In this document: positions 36,771-47,636 of the stretch, piece after piece
Position numbering within the stretch: the first letter of the stretch is position 1
Layout: the number at the start of each line of letters is the position of its first letter
Assembly: GCA_037957365.1 (NCBI GenBank)
Contig: JARHVA010000081.1
Span: 2,560,001-2,624,000, forward strand
Direction: 5' to 3'
DNA: 64,000 bases
From: Torreya grandis
Taxonomy: Eukaryota; Streptophyta; Pinopsida; Cupressales; Taxaceae
Made by a program: the position numbers and the translations under genes
The notes under the pieces: model-generated
The model's database searches: none
What the model saw: only the letters and a program-made list of their open reading frames with translations
What the model was told of the DNA's origin: nothing

Positions 36771-39503
36771 TTTTTAGAGCATATAGGGTTTGCCATATAG
36801 ATAGATATATATAGGGTAGGGCACCACCCATTCTTTTCTTATATAGTAATTAGGTCAGGGGAGGGCGTAGGGGGTTGGCGGCTTGAGGGGAGGATTATCG
36901 ATTCGATGGATGTTCCCATTTCGATCTCACATTTCAACCTGGTCATGTACTATGTAATAAATCACCCCTCCTATCACCCCCTATCTATGTCTATGGGCCT
37001 CAACCAAAAGGGAGATAAAGAAGTGTTCCCAGGAATCTCCCATCTGGCATCATATTCTTCCCATTTTGCTCCTAAGTTAGGTTGTATGGACTTATTTCCA
37101 TTCTTAGAATGTCTCAATGGCCATATTGACTTAAGCCTGGAGAGAGAATAAATATTCATGGGAAAATTTGCCAATAATGAAACATCATCAATTTGGGGGC
37201 AAATTACAGTGATGCTCTAACCTATATTGTTGGTGTTTCATTGTTGCACCACCCCTACCCTATATATCTAGTTAGGAGGGGCTAGAGGTTCCATTTCCTA
37301 GAACATCAGTGCCTATATATCTATCTGAGGGATATCATCCATCCAATGAGTATCCCCATTCCCAGGTCACCTCGTTATCTTTGTCTCTGGGACAAGAAGA
37401 TAGAGCTACTCGATCGGCACCAATTATAGGGTATGCATTTGAATGAATGGTGGGACTATGCAAGAAGACATGCAGATTCTCAGTTCTCTAGTCTTCATTT
37501 AATTTAATTCCAACTCTAATATAATCATTCATTATAAAATTGATAGAATTCTACTAGTTGATCGAAGAATCATAACCATCAAGAAAACTACAAAAACCAA
37601 TTAAGAAAACATAATCTAAAGTTGACCTAATAGAGTGAAATCAATGTTACTTCGTTCTCCAATTAGGTCAGATGAGATGAGAGAATAGAAGGGCCCTTTC
37701 CCCCACCATATATATATCTATCTAGTTTTGTTAGCCCCCCTCTCCCTCTCCCTCTCTCTCTATATGGATGGGATGGGATGGGATGGGGCCACAAATATAA
37801 ATATATGGACATACCTCATATATCGATCGAGTGCCCCTATCCTTAACTATAACTAAATCTTGGGCATAACATAAATCTCTTTTATTCTTTCCCATCAGGG
37901 CCATATCTTATATATAGATAGGGGCCCTCGACCTCCCCCACCCTAAACCTCACCCCCTCCAAAAAATTATTGGGTGGTGATTTTAGAAGGCAACCTATTT
38001 TTCTGAATTTCATGGGACCCTCCTACTACAAAAAAAACTCATATTTTTCCTCTACTCAGAAAAATAAGGAATCCCATGGGATCGTACTACTACGAAATAA
38101 TCACATTTTTACTCTACAACACCTATAGAGAAAAATTAGTTTACCCCCTCCATGGGACCATGGTTTAAGAACCCTCCAATGTTATGGTCGAGATAAGAAA
38201 TTGAAATTGTTTAAGAACCCTCCATGGTTTAAGAACCCTCCAAGGTTGCTAACTATGTTGACTCTATGGGGATTTCCAAAGGACATTGAAATTCTCACCC
38301 TTTTGAGGTCTTTCCAAGGCCACTATACTCAATGAATCCATGTAACCCCTTGCAACTACTGACAAGGCATGAAACTTTGAGAATGGTGTAAGACTGTCTA
38401 TAACATAGAATGGTGTACCCTCTCGCAATACGAGCTACTTGGATCATCTAAACACCTTGAAACATGAATAAAATAATGGGAGACATGAGGAGACATATTC
38501 AACATAATTTGGGACCAATCTCAGTAAATGTATTGTATAGAGTTACTCAAACCAAGGCAAAACCCATGGGGTACACAGATTAGCAGGCAAATTTGAAAGG
38601 TCAACTTCTTAGGGATGGTTCATAAAGTTGAAGATACCATTAATCTACAAAAAAATATCAAATAGAAGCTAACTGAGTTTATAATGTACCCCTAAGATCA
38701 TTTTTCTTGAAACCCTTGTGCTGACCATACCAAATACAAACCTACAAGTCACTTTTGCTTGCCAAGAAGGGCTAAAAAGGAGTAGAATGGTTTTGAAAAA
38801 TAAATGGCATATATTAGATCAAACCAAATGTGGAACTAAGCTTAGAGAAGCTAAAGAGGCACTTCCTAACCATTTTACATGTGGTACACTTCCCAAGGAG
38901 GTCGTACAAGTGCCAAACTCCTCTTTTCCTTCAAAAAAATTACCCTTTCTTCTACACCTACCATATTTTAGTTATGTCAGTTTACTAAGACTTAATTAGA
39001 CACATGAGGCATGACATCAACTTTTTTAACCTTCACATTTCCCAAGAAACCCATACAACTCATTAAATGCACCCTTTTTGACCTCAAAATGACCCAAATA
39101 TGATATAAGGACTAAAAAAAGTAATGACTAAGGCTAATATAACATCAATTGACATTAATAAACATGTAAAACACCTTTTCACATCTATATTAGACCCCTA
39201 AAATACCTAAAAGTCAAGTTTTTACCTAGGGATGTCCCAATTTGACCTAAAAGTAAAATTGGTCAACAAATTGGTGACTCATAGGGGTAGTATGTCTGGT
39301 ATACTAACTAGACCAGTAGCCTTATCAGTCCATTGGGCTTAGGATTCAATGAGTACTTGAAGATAATTATCAATGACTTGCCTGAAACACACACAAAACA
39401 AACACACCACACCAAATAAACACAAGATAAAGCTCACACATGTGCATAGGCACTTAGGGAACACAAGGAAAATAAAAAATATGTACAAGGAGAGAGGAGA
39501 ACC
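36771..39503. other. Stretch left of the nested cluster; probable element 2 3' end
   Basis: No gene recognised. By position the 3' untranslated region and 3' LTR of element 2 should lie here, since its pol ends at 39504, but I could not find the LTR boundary or a matching 5' LTR. Low-complexity runs occur at 37736-37790 (CCCTCTC and GGGAT repeats). The motif GGTTTAAGAACCCTCCA is repeated at about 38161-38250. Confidence 0.4.
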
Positions 39504-39575
39504 TTAGTAACAATGTTTTAGATATATCACATTGACTAGGATATGAAGCTCTTCTTCATCCAACATTGAGAGTTG
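39504..39575 (-). pseudogene. Element 2 pol C-terminus, separated by the element 1 insertion
   Basis: On the minus strand this continues the integrase C-terminal frame that breaks off at 49519. Across the junction the frame runs on without loss once element 1 and one 5-bp duplication are disregarded. It ends with VIYLKHCY and a TAA stop at 39506-39504. The LKHCY end corresponds to the NG.-LKH-Y ending of Tat-type pol proteins. Neighbour: element 1 LTR starts at 39576. Confidence 0.8.
39571..39575. repeat. Target-site duplication AGTTG, left copy
   Basis: AGTTG precedes the left LTR; the same 5 bp follow the right LTR at 49514-49518. A 5-bp duplication is the rule for Ty3/gypsy integrases. 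Confidence 0.95.
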
Positions 39576-41512
39576 TGATGGTTGAATATTTTGTCGATCA
39601 GCGTATTGATAAACAAAATAGGTCTGATCAGCCAAAGTAGGAAGATTAGTCATCCAAATGTGTAGTTTTACCACATCAGAAAGACAATGATCTTTCCTCT
39701 CATCAAGGGGAGGTTCCCTGAAGGTATGCTATATATATATAAGCAGAAAATAATACTCATGGGTAGGACAAACCATCCATCTCTCTTTCTTCAGAGATGA
39801 TGTCCGCAGATCAAAGGAAAAACTCAAGGGAAATGACAGACAATACTTCTCTTTTTTCAGAAGTACTATTATGCAAACCACAAGAATACTCCTAGCAGTA
39901 ACAACAAAATGTAGCAAAGGATGTAATAACCAGCAAATCGAGATGCAGCACAAAGTCTTCACCTAGATTGCTCAAGAGTAAGATACGAAGGACAATGAGG
40001 GCACAAAGTCGCCTCAAGGTCCTTTACACATAAATGAAAAGAGAACACACTAAAGGCAATTATGGGGGCACGAAGTCTCTTCATAGTTAACTCTTTAGGA
40101 CACCTTCTTGACTGCTGTCACTAATTTTGCTTGTTGAATTAAAAAAATAGAAGATATATTGAAGAAAAAGACATAAGAACAATTTCCTCAATAACAAAGA
40201 TATTACAGCACAAAGTCTAAAAAACCATTTGCTTTCTTATTCCAGTAACAAAATATGATCGGTAATCTGAGCTCAAAGTCTCAGTAATGCCTTACAATTT
40301 GGGCAGAGTTTCCTTCTAAATGTCAAAAAAAAAGGTCCTTATTACAATAGAAGAAAGTCCCTTATATAGCCTCTTCAAGAAGGATTTGGGAACAATCAAT
40401 ACATCATTTTGCATTGGAATCTGTTAAGAAGACATCCTGGAACTTAGTGGCACTTTACCCATTTGATTTTATCAATGCAAGGAAATAAGTCACGCTTATT
40501 CAAAGTTTTACAACTTTCAATGTCCACCTGGTGATCTGATCTTGTTTTCATCATTCCTCCTTGTCTGGTTAATTGAATCGGGTCTTGGATTTAGTTTACT
40601 ATTCTTGTTCCTTCTCCACTTTCTGCTGGTCTTGGCTTTGAGATCTATGAATGTATTCTGATCTGAATGTTTAAAGGATCAATGGCTAATTCACTGTGTT
40701 GAATTTGACATTTTTGGGCACGTCATTCCTTTGTCTTCTTTCAACTTTTCTGTTTGGCACTTTTCCATATTGAACTTGTCCTTTTGGGCCTTAAGAAATG
40801 ACCCATTTTGAGTCGGGAAGAGCCTCCCGCAAGGGTATCTACCCTTCGGGCAGTCTTTGAATGGCCTTCAGGCTTCTTTGGGAAACTCTTTGAACTTTGG
40901 CGATGAACCAACTATTGAATCATTCCATTGAACCAAATGTTTGAACCATTCCATTGAACCAAGACTTTGAACCATGTGTTTGAACTGACTGTCGAACCAA
41001 GGCTTTGAACCTTTTCATTGAACCCTATTTTGGTTCAACGGTTCAAACAAAGCTTTGAAACGACTAACGAACTGTTTGATTGAACTAAAGAATGAATCAA
41101 AGCGTTGAAGCTGAGTGGATGAACCAAATGTTGAAACAAAGCGTTGAACCGTTTGATTGAACTTGCCTTTGAACCATTTGACATTGAACCAAAAGATGAA
41201 CCAAACGTTGAACTTGATGCTAATGCTTGCTAATGGAAATAACTCTTTGTACTAGGGTGATGAACCAATTTCGAAAATGACCAATTGTTAGAAACTGATT
41301 CTTTTGATTGAACCCACCTGCAGAAGTCGTGAAGTCCGTTGAACTTGAAGAAATGAGCCTGTTTGCAGTCCATAGATTTCTGAAAAGCTTGAAAAATGAG
41401 GAATTTGAATGCCCAAGACAAAATTTGGAAAGAGAAGAGATAATTTTGGTTTGTAGAACCAAAATAATTCAAATGTTGTCCCAAAAATAGCTGATATTTT
41501 TGGGGGACAACA
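39576..41512 (-). repeat. Element 1 3' LTR (1,937 bp)
   Basis: Starts TGATGGTTGA (consensus TGTTGGTTGA) and ends GGGGGACAACA in plus-strand reading. A TATA box reads CTATATAAG on the minus strand at about 40371-40380. It retains about 75 bp (about 40605-40680) missing from the other LTR. A GAACCA-rich degenerate tract lies at 40905-41215. Confidence 0.93.
40905..41215. repeat. Degenerate TTGAACCA short repeats in LTR (3' copy)
   Basis: The heptamer TTGAACC or GGTTCAA and one-base variants occur roughly every 12-25 bp, on both strands, in the U3 part of the LTR. The matching tract in the 5' LTR lies at 48890-49215, and a related tract in element 3 at 62930-63270. Confidence 0.85.
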
Positions 41513-41716
41513 GCTGGCTCCAGTTGGGGAACTTCTATCAATTGCAAAAAGAATTGAAAGGAGTAGCATCCAGAATCTCCAGTGTCTTCATGTGTACCAT
41601 TGGGCTTCGGAGTCATGCTACCCAAAAATGAAAGGCATCAAAAAGAAAATAAACAAAACAAAATAGAGTTAAAACTGTACAAATATACATATATACAAAG
41701 GCAATGATCTGATACT

Positions 41717-44569
41717 TCAAGAATTGAAGTGTTTCAGATGTTGCCCATTGTGTGGCAGAGAAAAGAGTGTGTTGTCTTGGTATTTCAATAGAAATCTATT
41801 TTCACCAATGTGCTGATGAATTATAAATGGGCCTCTCCAAAGGGAGTCAAACTTTCCATGCATTCCCTTTGGTTCTCTTCTTTTGTCCCACAACAGGACT
41901 TGATCCCCAATCTAGAAATCACGATTTCTGGCCTTTTGATCAAAGAGTTTCTTTACCAGAGTTTGATGAGCAGCAATTCTATCCACCACCATGGTTCTTT
42001 ATTCTTTCAGCTGAGTCAGGCACATGATTCTTTTGTTAAGAGAACTCTCATATGTCTGATCTTCAATGGTCTTCGCCAATTTCAAGGCTGGTAACTCCAA
42101 GGTGATTGGTATCTCAGCATTAATACCGTAAAGAAGTTGAAAAGGAGACATACCAATTGCCCTCTTTGGTGTGATCATGTCTGCCCACAGAGCATCAACC
42201 AATGCTTTATGCCATGTCCTTTGATTATCATATGCTAGCTTTTTGATAATAGTTACCAAATTCTTATTGCTGGACTCAACTTGTCCATTCCCTTGTGGAA
42301 AATAATCAAAAGAATGAGAGAGTGTAATTTCATAATGAAAATAGAATTGTATAATCTCTTGAGAGGTGAAACAAGCTGCATTATCAATAACAATTTTGAG
42401 TGGAACTCTAAACCTAAAAATAATATTTTCTTTGAAGAAGTTGCATACAACTTCTGAAGTAACATGCTTAGTTGAGATTGCTTCTACCCACTTAGTGAAA
42501 TAATTAGTTGCTGTAAGGACATAATCATGTCCAACACTTGAAGATGGGTTTATTGTCCCATTAAAATCAAGTCCCCATTGATGGAAAGGTTCCTCTATGA
42601 TTACTGGCTTGAGAGGCAGGGCAACCAACTTGGGTCTTCCAACAAATTGCTGACAGAGTTCACATTTTCTCACCCACTTATGTGCATCTTGGAAAAGAGT
42701 TGGCTAGTAATACCTGGCTCGCAGAATCTTGTGTGCAGTCACAGAAGCTGAAAAATATCCTCCACAGGCCAGATTGTGAAAAGATTTTGAAAGCTAGGTT
42801 TGATGCTTCTTATCTATAGAGTGAAGGAATACTCCATCTATGCTTCTCTTGTATAGGCTGTTATCCCAAAGGATAAAATTGGCAGCTTTCAACTTGATAG
42901 TCCTCTTTTCTTTGTAAGATAAATGAGCAGGACATTCACCATAAGTCAGAAAATAGGCAATACCTGAGTACCATTCATTGGTAGTGGAGACAAAAAAGAC
43001 TGTTAGAGTATTTTCCACTTCAACTTCTTCATGTTGTGTATCTTCTGGCTTATTGTCAGCCATCAATTGGCATAGGCCTTTACCTTTGATCAGCTTTATC
43101 GGCTTGATATCCAGATCAAATGCTTGGATCTTTGCAATCCAATTACCTCTCTTTGTGCCAAACTCCTGCTGAGTTAATATAGACTTGACTGTAGTATCAA
43201 GAACTAAGGCAGTAATATGTGAATTCAGAATATAGAAGCGAAAATGTTTGACTACCTTTACCGACGCATAAGCGTGCTTCTCTATATTTGAATACTTCAT
43301 TTCATGGGTTTTGAGAGGGCAACTCATGAAAGAAATGGGGGATTCCATACTTTCTTTGTCCTGTTGAACAAGAATCATTGAAAGAGTGTGCTTAGATGCA
43401 TAGCTGTATATGATGAAATCTTTGTGATAATCTGGACAAACCAAGGTAGGGGTGTGAGCAATGACAGTCTTGATATCTTGAAACGCTGATTTGCCTTCTT
43501 TAGTCTAGCTAAAGACAGTCTTCCCTTTCATCATGTTCACAATATGTCTAGTCTTCTCAGCAAATTTGGGGATGAATCTCCGTAAAAAAATCACCTTTTC
43601 GAAGAAAGAATGAACAACATTCTTATTTGTAGGCAGATTAAGTTCTTGAATAGACTTGACTCTGTCTGAGTCAATCTTTATGCCTTCTTTGGACATAATG
43701 TGTCCAAGGAGTTTCCCTTCTATTACTCCAAAAATAGACTTTTTAAGGTTTAAGGAAATACCATTCTAGCGGCAGCGCTCTAGCACTTGTTGTAGGTGGC
43801 ATACATGATCAGCTCAACACTTTGAGAAGACAGTCAAATCATCAAGGTATACCACTATGAATTTACCAATCTCATCTTTGAAATCCATATTCATAGCTCT
43901 CTGAAAAGTAGCACCAGCATTTATTAGACCAAAAGGCATTCTCCTATATGCAAATGTACCCCAAGGCATGGTGAATGCAGTCTTGTGTTGGTCTGTTTCA
44001 CCAACTTCAACTTGATTATAACCTGAGAAGCCATCCAACATTGATAACATCTCTGCACCTGTCACTGTTTGAAGCACTTGATCCATAATTGGCAAAGGAT
44101 AATTATCCTTTAAAGATGTTTGATTCAAATTTTTGAAATCTACACAAATGCGAATTTCGTCATTCTTCTTCCTTACAGGCACTATGTTGGCAATCCATGT
44201 AGAATGATGGATTGGAAAGATGATTCTAGCATTTAACATCTTTTGTATCTCAAACAGAATAGTACCTGATATTTTCAGATTATATTGTCTCAATTTTTGC
44301 TTGTATGGCATTGAATCGGCCTTGAGAGGAATGTTATGGCAGATTTCATCTGGTTAGAGAGACTTCAAGTCTTCATAAGAATATGCTAAGACATCCATGT
44401 ATTGACAGAGTAAAGAGGTGAATTTGAATCTTTCTTCAGGGGTGCAACACTTACCAATATTGATCATCTTGGAATTTTCTTTAGTAGACAGATTCACTTG
44501 ATCGAATTCTTGAGAGAAACTCGAGTCTGTTTGCTGTTGTTTAATGAATCTATCATGTTTGTCAAACAA
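41717..44569 (-). pseudogene. Element 1 pol: RT, gypsy RNase H, integrase (stops)
   Basis: Copies element RNA to DNA and integrates it. A LEKLFDKHDRF linker (about 44570) leads into RT, with VPVRKKNDEIRICVDFKNLN, LDGFSGYNQV, MPFGLINAGATFQRA and the catalytic VVYLDD (about 43830). The gypsy RNase H (43444-42960) has IIYSYASK where active enzymes have TDAS, so its first catalytic Asp is Tyr. Integrase has the zinc-binding His region and C-x2-C (RKCELCQQF), then all three acidic residues: WGLDF, VIDNAACF and GNGQVESSNK. A GDQVLLWDKRREPKG module precedes the end, HLKHFNS and stop at 41717. At least seven in-frame stops occur (for example at 43811, 43502, 41999); several replace conserved Trp or Gln, for example in YYWPTL. 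Confidence 0.9.
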
Positions 44570-44713
44570 CTTTTCAAGAAAAAATAGGCCTTTCGGAATT
44601 TTGTTTCCTTTCAGTTACAATAATTCTTCATTTATATTTGAACTGAATTCAGACACAGATTCATTCTTCTGAGGTTCGCTGCATTCAAAACATAGCTGTT
44701 CAAAATTATCTTT

Positions 44714-46495
44714 TCATTCCAAGAAGGCAATGATTTGATGATCATCATTGAACACTTGCATATGATCAGCATTGTTAGGTACACTTGGCCTATAAATCAA
44801 CTCAATGGTATACCTTTCTTCTTTGAAATCTGAATGAAAAACTAAGAGAGTTCCTGAAACAGCAAGTGCATCAGCGTTGTCATTAAACTCTCTAGATATG
44901 GCAGAAATATTGAAAGCATCAAAACTTTCAATTTGGTCCCAAACCAAGTTATGGTAGTGGCATAATATTTCATTATTAGTTTGGTATAAATTCCTCACTT
45001 GGTAAACTATTAATTCAGCATCTCCTTTGGCATGAAAAAATTGAATGCCTTTTTCTTGAGCAGCTTTCATGCCCAGCAACAAAGATTCGTATTCAACTGT
45101 ATTGTTAGTGTTGCTAAACTGTAATTTGTAAGATGAAGGGAACATATCTCCTTGAGGAGATATCAAAACAATCCCAGCCCCTGAACCGGTAGAAGAATAG
45201 CTGCCATCAAATTCCAAAGTCCATATTCCATCTGATACTGACTTTTTTTTAGACTTTCCTTCATCAAAAATAGAGAATCATTCTTGATCTGTACTGCAAC
45301 TTACCAATTTTTTTGCTGTTCTTATTAAACTAATTTCTAAGTTGATACTTTCAGGTGTTTCATGCACTTCATCTGTAGATAGAAAATAATTACCCATACC
45401 TGTGGATTCAAAAAGAATTTGAGCTTCAGGGGCTGATGTCTGAGTGACCACAAATTTTGCTTTCTTTTTAGGGAGCAATCTCTTCATCACACCTTGGACA
45501 GGGATCCTTGCCTCAAATAAATCCATGCTTAATTCACCTCCCACATCCTTGCAAAAGTTTCATCCAAGCAAAATGTCATAAGATGCTAGGACGTCAGCCA
45601 CCAAGACAGTCATCTTGATTCTCTTGGCTGGGAAGGCTACAAATACAAATTTGGCATCTTTGATTTGTCTCAGCAATGGTACTTGCTTATTTTCCATGGA
45701 GAAACATCTCCCAAATGTCTTAGTTAGTGTGAGACCAACGAATTTGGCCACTTTAGTAGGCATGACATTGTCTGAAGCTCCAGAATCAATGATGCAATTA
45801 TTTAGCTTATATCCATTTATCAGCAATGTGACATAAAAAGGTTCAATCCTACTAGGAGCAGCAGGGGGAGCGGTGACAAGGTTGTTCCTAGTGGGTACAT
45901 TTCTGGCAGCATCCTGTGTCACCTTGGGGATTGTTCGTTCAACAGAGATGTTTTGATTTTTAACACATTGAACCCGTCTGTCTAACTGCTTGGAATGGGA
46001 CTGCAGAAATTCAAATTTAGACATTTGAATTTTGGTTCTCTTTATATGGTCAATGATATCAAATGTTTGGAATGAGCTAGAAGTAAAGGATGGGAGTTCA
46101 TCCTTTTGATTTGTTAAAGGTGGAGGATTGGACTGTGAAATTGAAGTAGAAGGCATAGGGGTATTTGGGGTACTTACCTTTCTTGAAACCATCGGGTCCT
46201 TTGGCTGAAAAGGAAGAGTGGATCCCCGCTTAGCAATTGAAACTGTTGATTGAGGTCGCTCCTCTGCTTTCTCTTTATCAGCTTGTTGAGCTGATTGATT
46301 TTTAAATCGGGTGAATATAGCATACGACCCCTCAGCTGCATGGCCTTCACTTCTGGGTTCATCCTGATAATTTAGGAAACCAATATGGGAGTCGCCAGCT
46401 AATTTTCCTTCTTCCTCAGTGAATAAATTAACATCATCTTCAGGATTTAACTCAAATTGGAATGAAAAATTTGCTTCAACTTCAAGATATCCCAC
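44714..46495 (-). pseudogene. Element 1 protease and additional RNase H (aRNH-type)
   Basis: The first part (46495-45560) is the gag C-terminal linker followed by a retropepsin: the catalytic motif IIDSGASDNV lies at about 45790 and the flap-end ILLG precedes a TGA near 45557. A 90-codon linker follows, then a further in-frame TGA at 45278-45280. From about 45225 to 44714 comes an RNase H of the additional or archaeal-like type: TLEFDGSYSSTGSGAG (Asp), NNTVEYESLLLGMKAAQ (Glu), GDAELIVYQV (Asp) and REFNDNADALA (Asp), all four catalytic residues present. It removes RNA from RNA-DNA hybrids during replication. It sits N-terminal of RT, not between RNase H and integrase. All segments share one frame with the downstream pol. 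Confidence 0.88.
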
Positions 46496-46539
46496 TGTCG
46501 AGTTGTTTGGAGGTACTTCAAGGGCGAGATTCCTCTGTC

Positions 46540-47381
46540 CGGGAGGAAGGTGATTTTGCTATCCCTGATTCCTAGCAGCATTGCCTTGGTACGCCTGATT
46601 CTAGAAATTCCTCTTGAGCATATCTCTGTATGCAGGAGTAGATGACATCCCTTGCACCATTTGCTTTCTCAGAGCTAGCATTTAATTTACTAGCTTTTAT
46701 ACCATTGGGTCAGTAGTGACTGCAGGGGAGTACTCAAAAGATGAAGAGGATTTACCTTTATTAGGGTCTCTCCTTATCTTTCCTGCCAAGATAAGGTCAT
46801 CTTCTACCTCAGTAGCCAAACCTTGACTAGCAACAAGGTCTATGTGTCTGGCCCATCTCAGCAAGAAACTCACTTCAGGTAGTTGTGAGTTGATGAAGCA
46901 ATATTTGAGGTTTTGAGGTGTCAGCTGGGCGGCCAGGAGAATCTAGTGTCTCAGCTTGTCGAATCTAGCAATAAAATCTCTCATAAGCTCATGAGGCTCT
47001 TTCTTCATCTGAGTGAGTTGGGCCAGCAAGGCATGTGCATCTTTTACAGGCTTGAACTGGCTTCAAATTTGTCTTTCAAAGTGTCCCAATCAGTCACTGC
47101 CCAGCCTGTAGGTGGTAGAACCAGTCAGCAACAGTGCCTTGTAATGTCTCCACAAATAGCCTGACCACTATATCTTCAAATTCCACCCCTATTACCCCGC
47201 AGGCTATGCTGAAAGTTGCAATGTGTTCATCAGGATGAACCTTCCCATCATTGAAGAATTTAGGGAAATTCTTCCTTGAACTGCGTGGAAGCTCATGCAG
47301 AGGTGAAGTCAAATTTAGGGTACCAAAAGAATTACCCCAGGGTCCTTGAGCCATGATTTGATTATGCAAAAGTGGGATCAC
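46540..47381 (-). pseudogene. Element 1 gag (capsid region), frameshifted
   Basis: Start at 47381, or at the second Met (47354, MAQGPWG). Residues about 35-95 fit the retrotransposon gag fold: PKFFNDGKVHPDEHIATF, then VVRLFVETLQGTVADWFYHL, the W-F/Y element of the family. Near 47040 the frame ends in TAA and the protein continues one frame over with LAQLTQMKKEPHELMRDFIA and further helical capsid sequence. In-frame stops follow near 46960, 46700 and 46600. No CCHC zinc knuckle was found. The gag C-terminus runs directly into the protease frame without a stop-start boundary, so the element had one gag-pol frame. Confidence 0.82.
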
Positions 47382-47613
47382 TAATCCAGGCGGAGTCTGG
47401 GCAGGAAAGGCTCGACCAATAGTTCATCCAAGGTGAGATTGTGGAGAAACAACTCAAAATTATTCTACTATGCCAACTAAAAAGTAGGGTCTATAATACC
47501 TTGGGATTTCTAGCCTTTGGTATAACGTGAAGTTGCCAGATTATAGAACCAAAATTGGAAAAGAGCAGGATCTGCTTTAGCTTGAAGTTTGAGACTTCAA
47601 AATGTGCGCTCTT

Positions 47614-47631
47614 TCCCCAGCGGAGTCGCCA
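47614..47631 (-). promoter_or_regulatory. Primer-binding site, tRNA-Arg type
   Basis: On the minus strand TGGCGACTCCGCTGGGGA lies 5 nt inside the 5' LTR (which ends at 47637). It is complementary to a tRNA 3' end TCCCCAGCGGAGTCGCCA, which agrees with plant tRNA-Arg(ACG) as I remember it. Ogre/Tat elements commonly use arginine tRNA. Confidence 0.8.
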
Positions 47632-47636
47632 AAGAC

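Noticed and set aside
37736..37765. Polypurine tract of element 2 (purine-rich on the minus strand)
   Set aside because: It is a CCCTCTC low-complexity run next to other simple repeats, and no TG-starting LTR follows it on the minus strand.
41640..41720. A hydrophobic tail that appeared to extend element 1 integrase, also seen in element 3
   Set aside because: It is read in the wrong frame. In the pol frame both proteins end at HLKHFN plus one residue (stops at 41717 and 63573); the hydrophobic stretch is T-rich 3' untranslated sequence.
45615..45836. Plus-strand frames across 41-47 kb (for example 45615-45836, 46913-47164, 41810-42094)
   Set aside because: They are antisense to the recognised gag, protease and integrase of element 1 and have no motif of their own.
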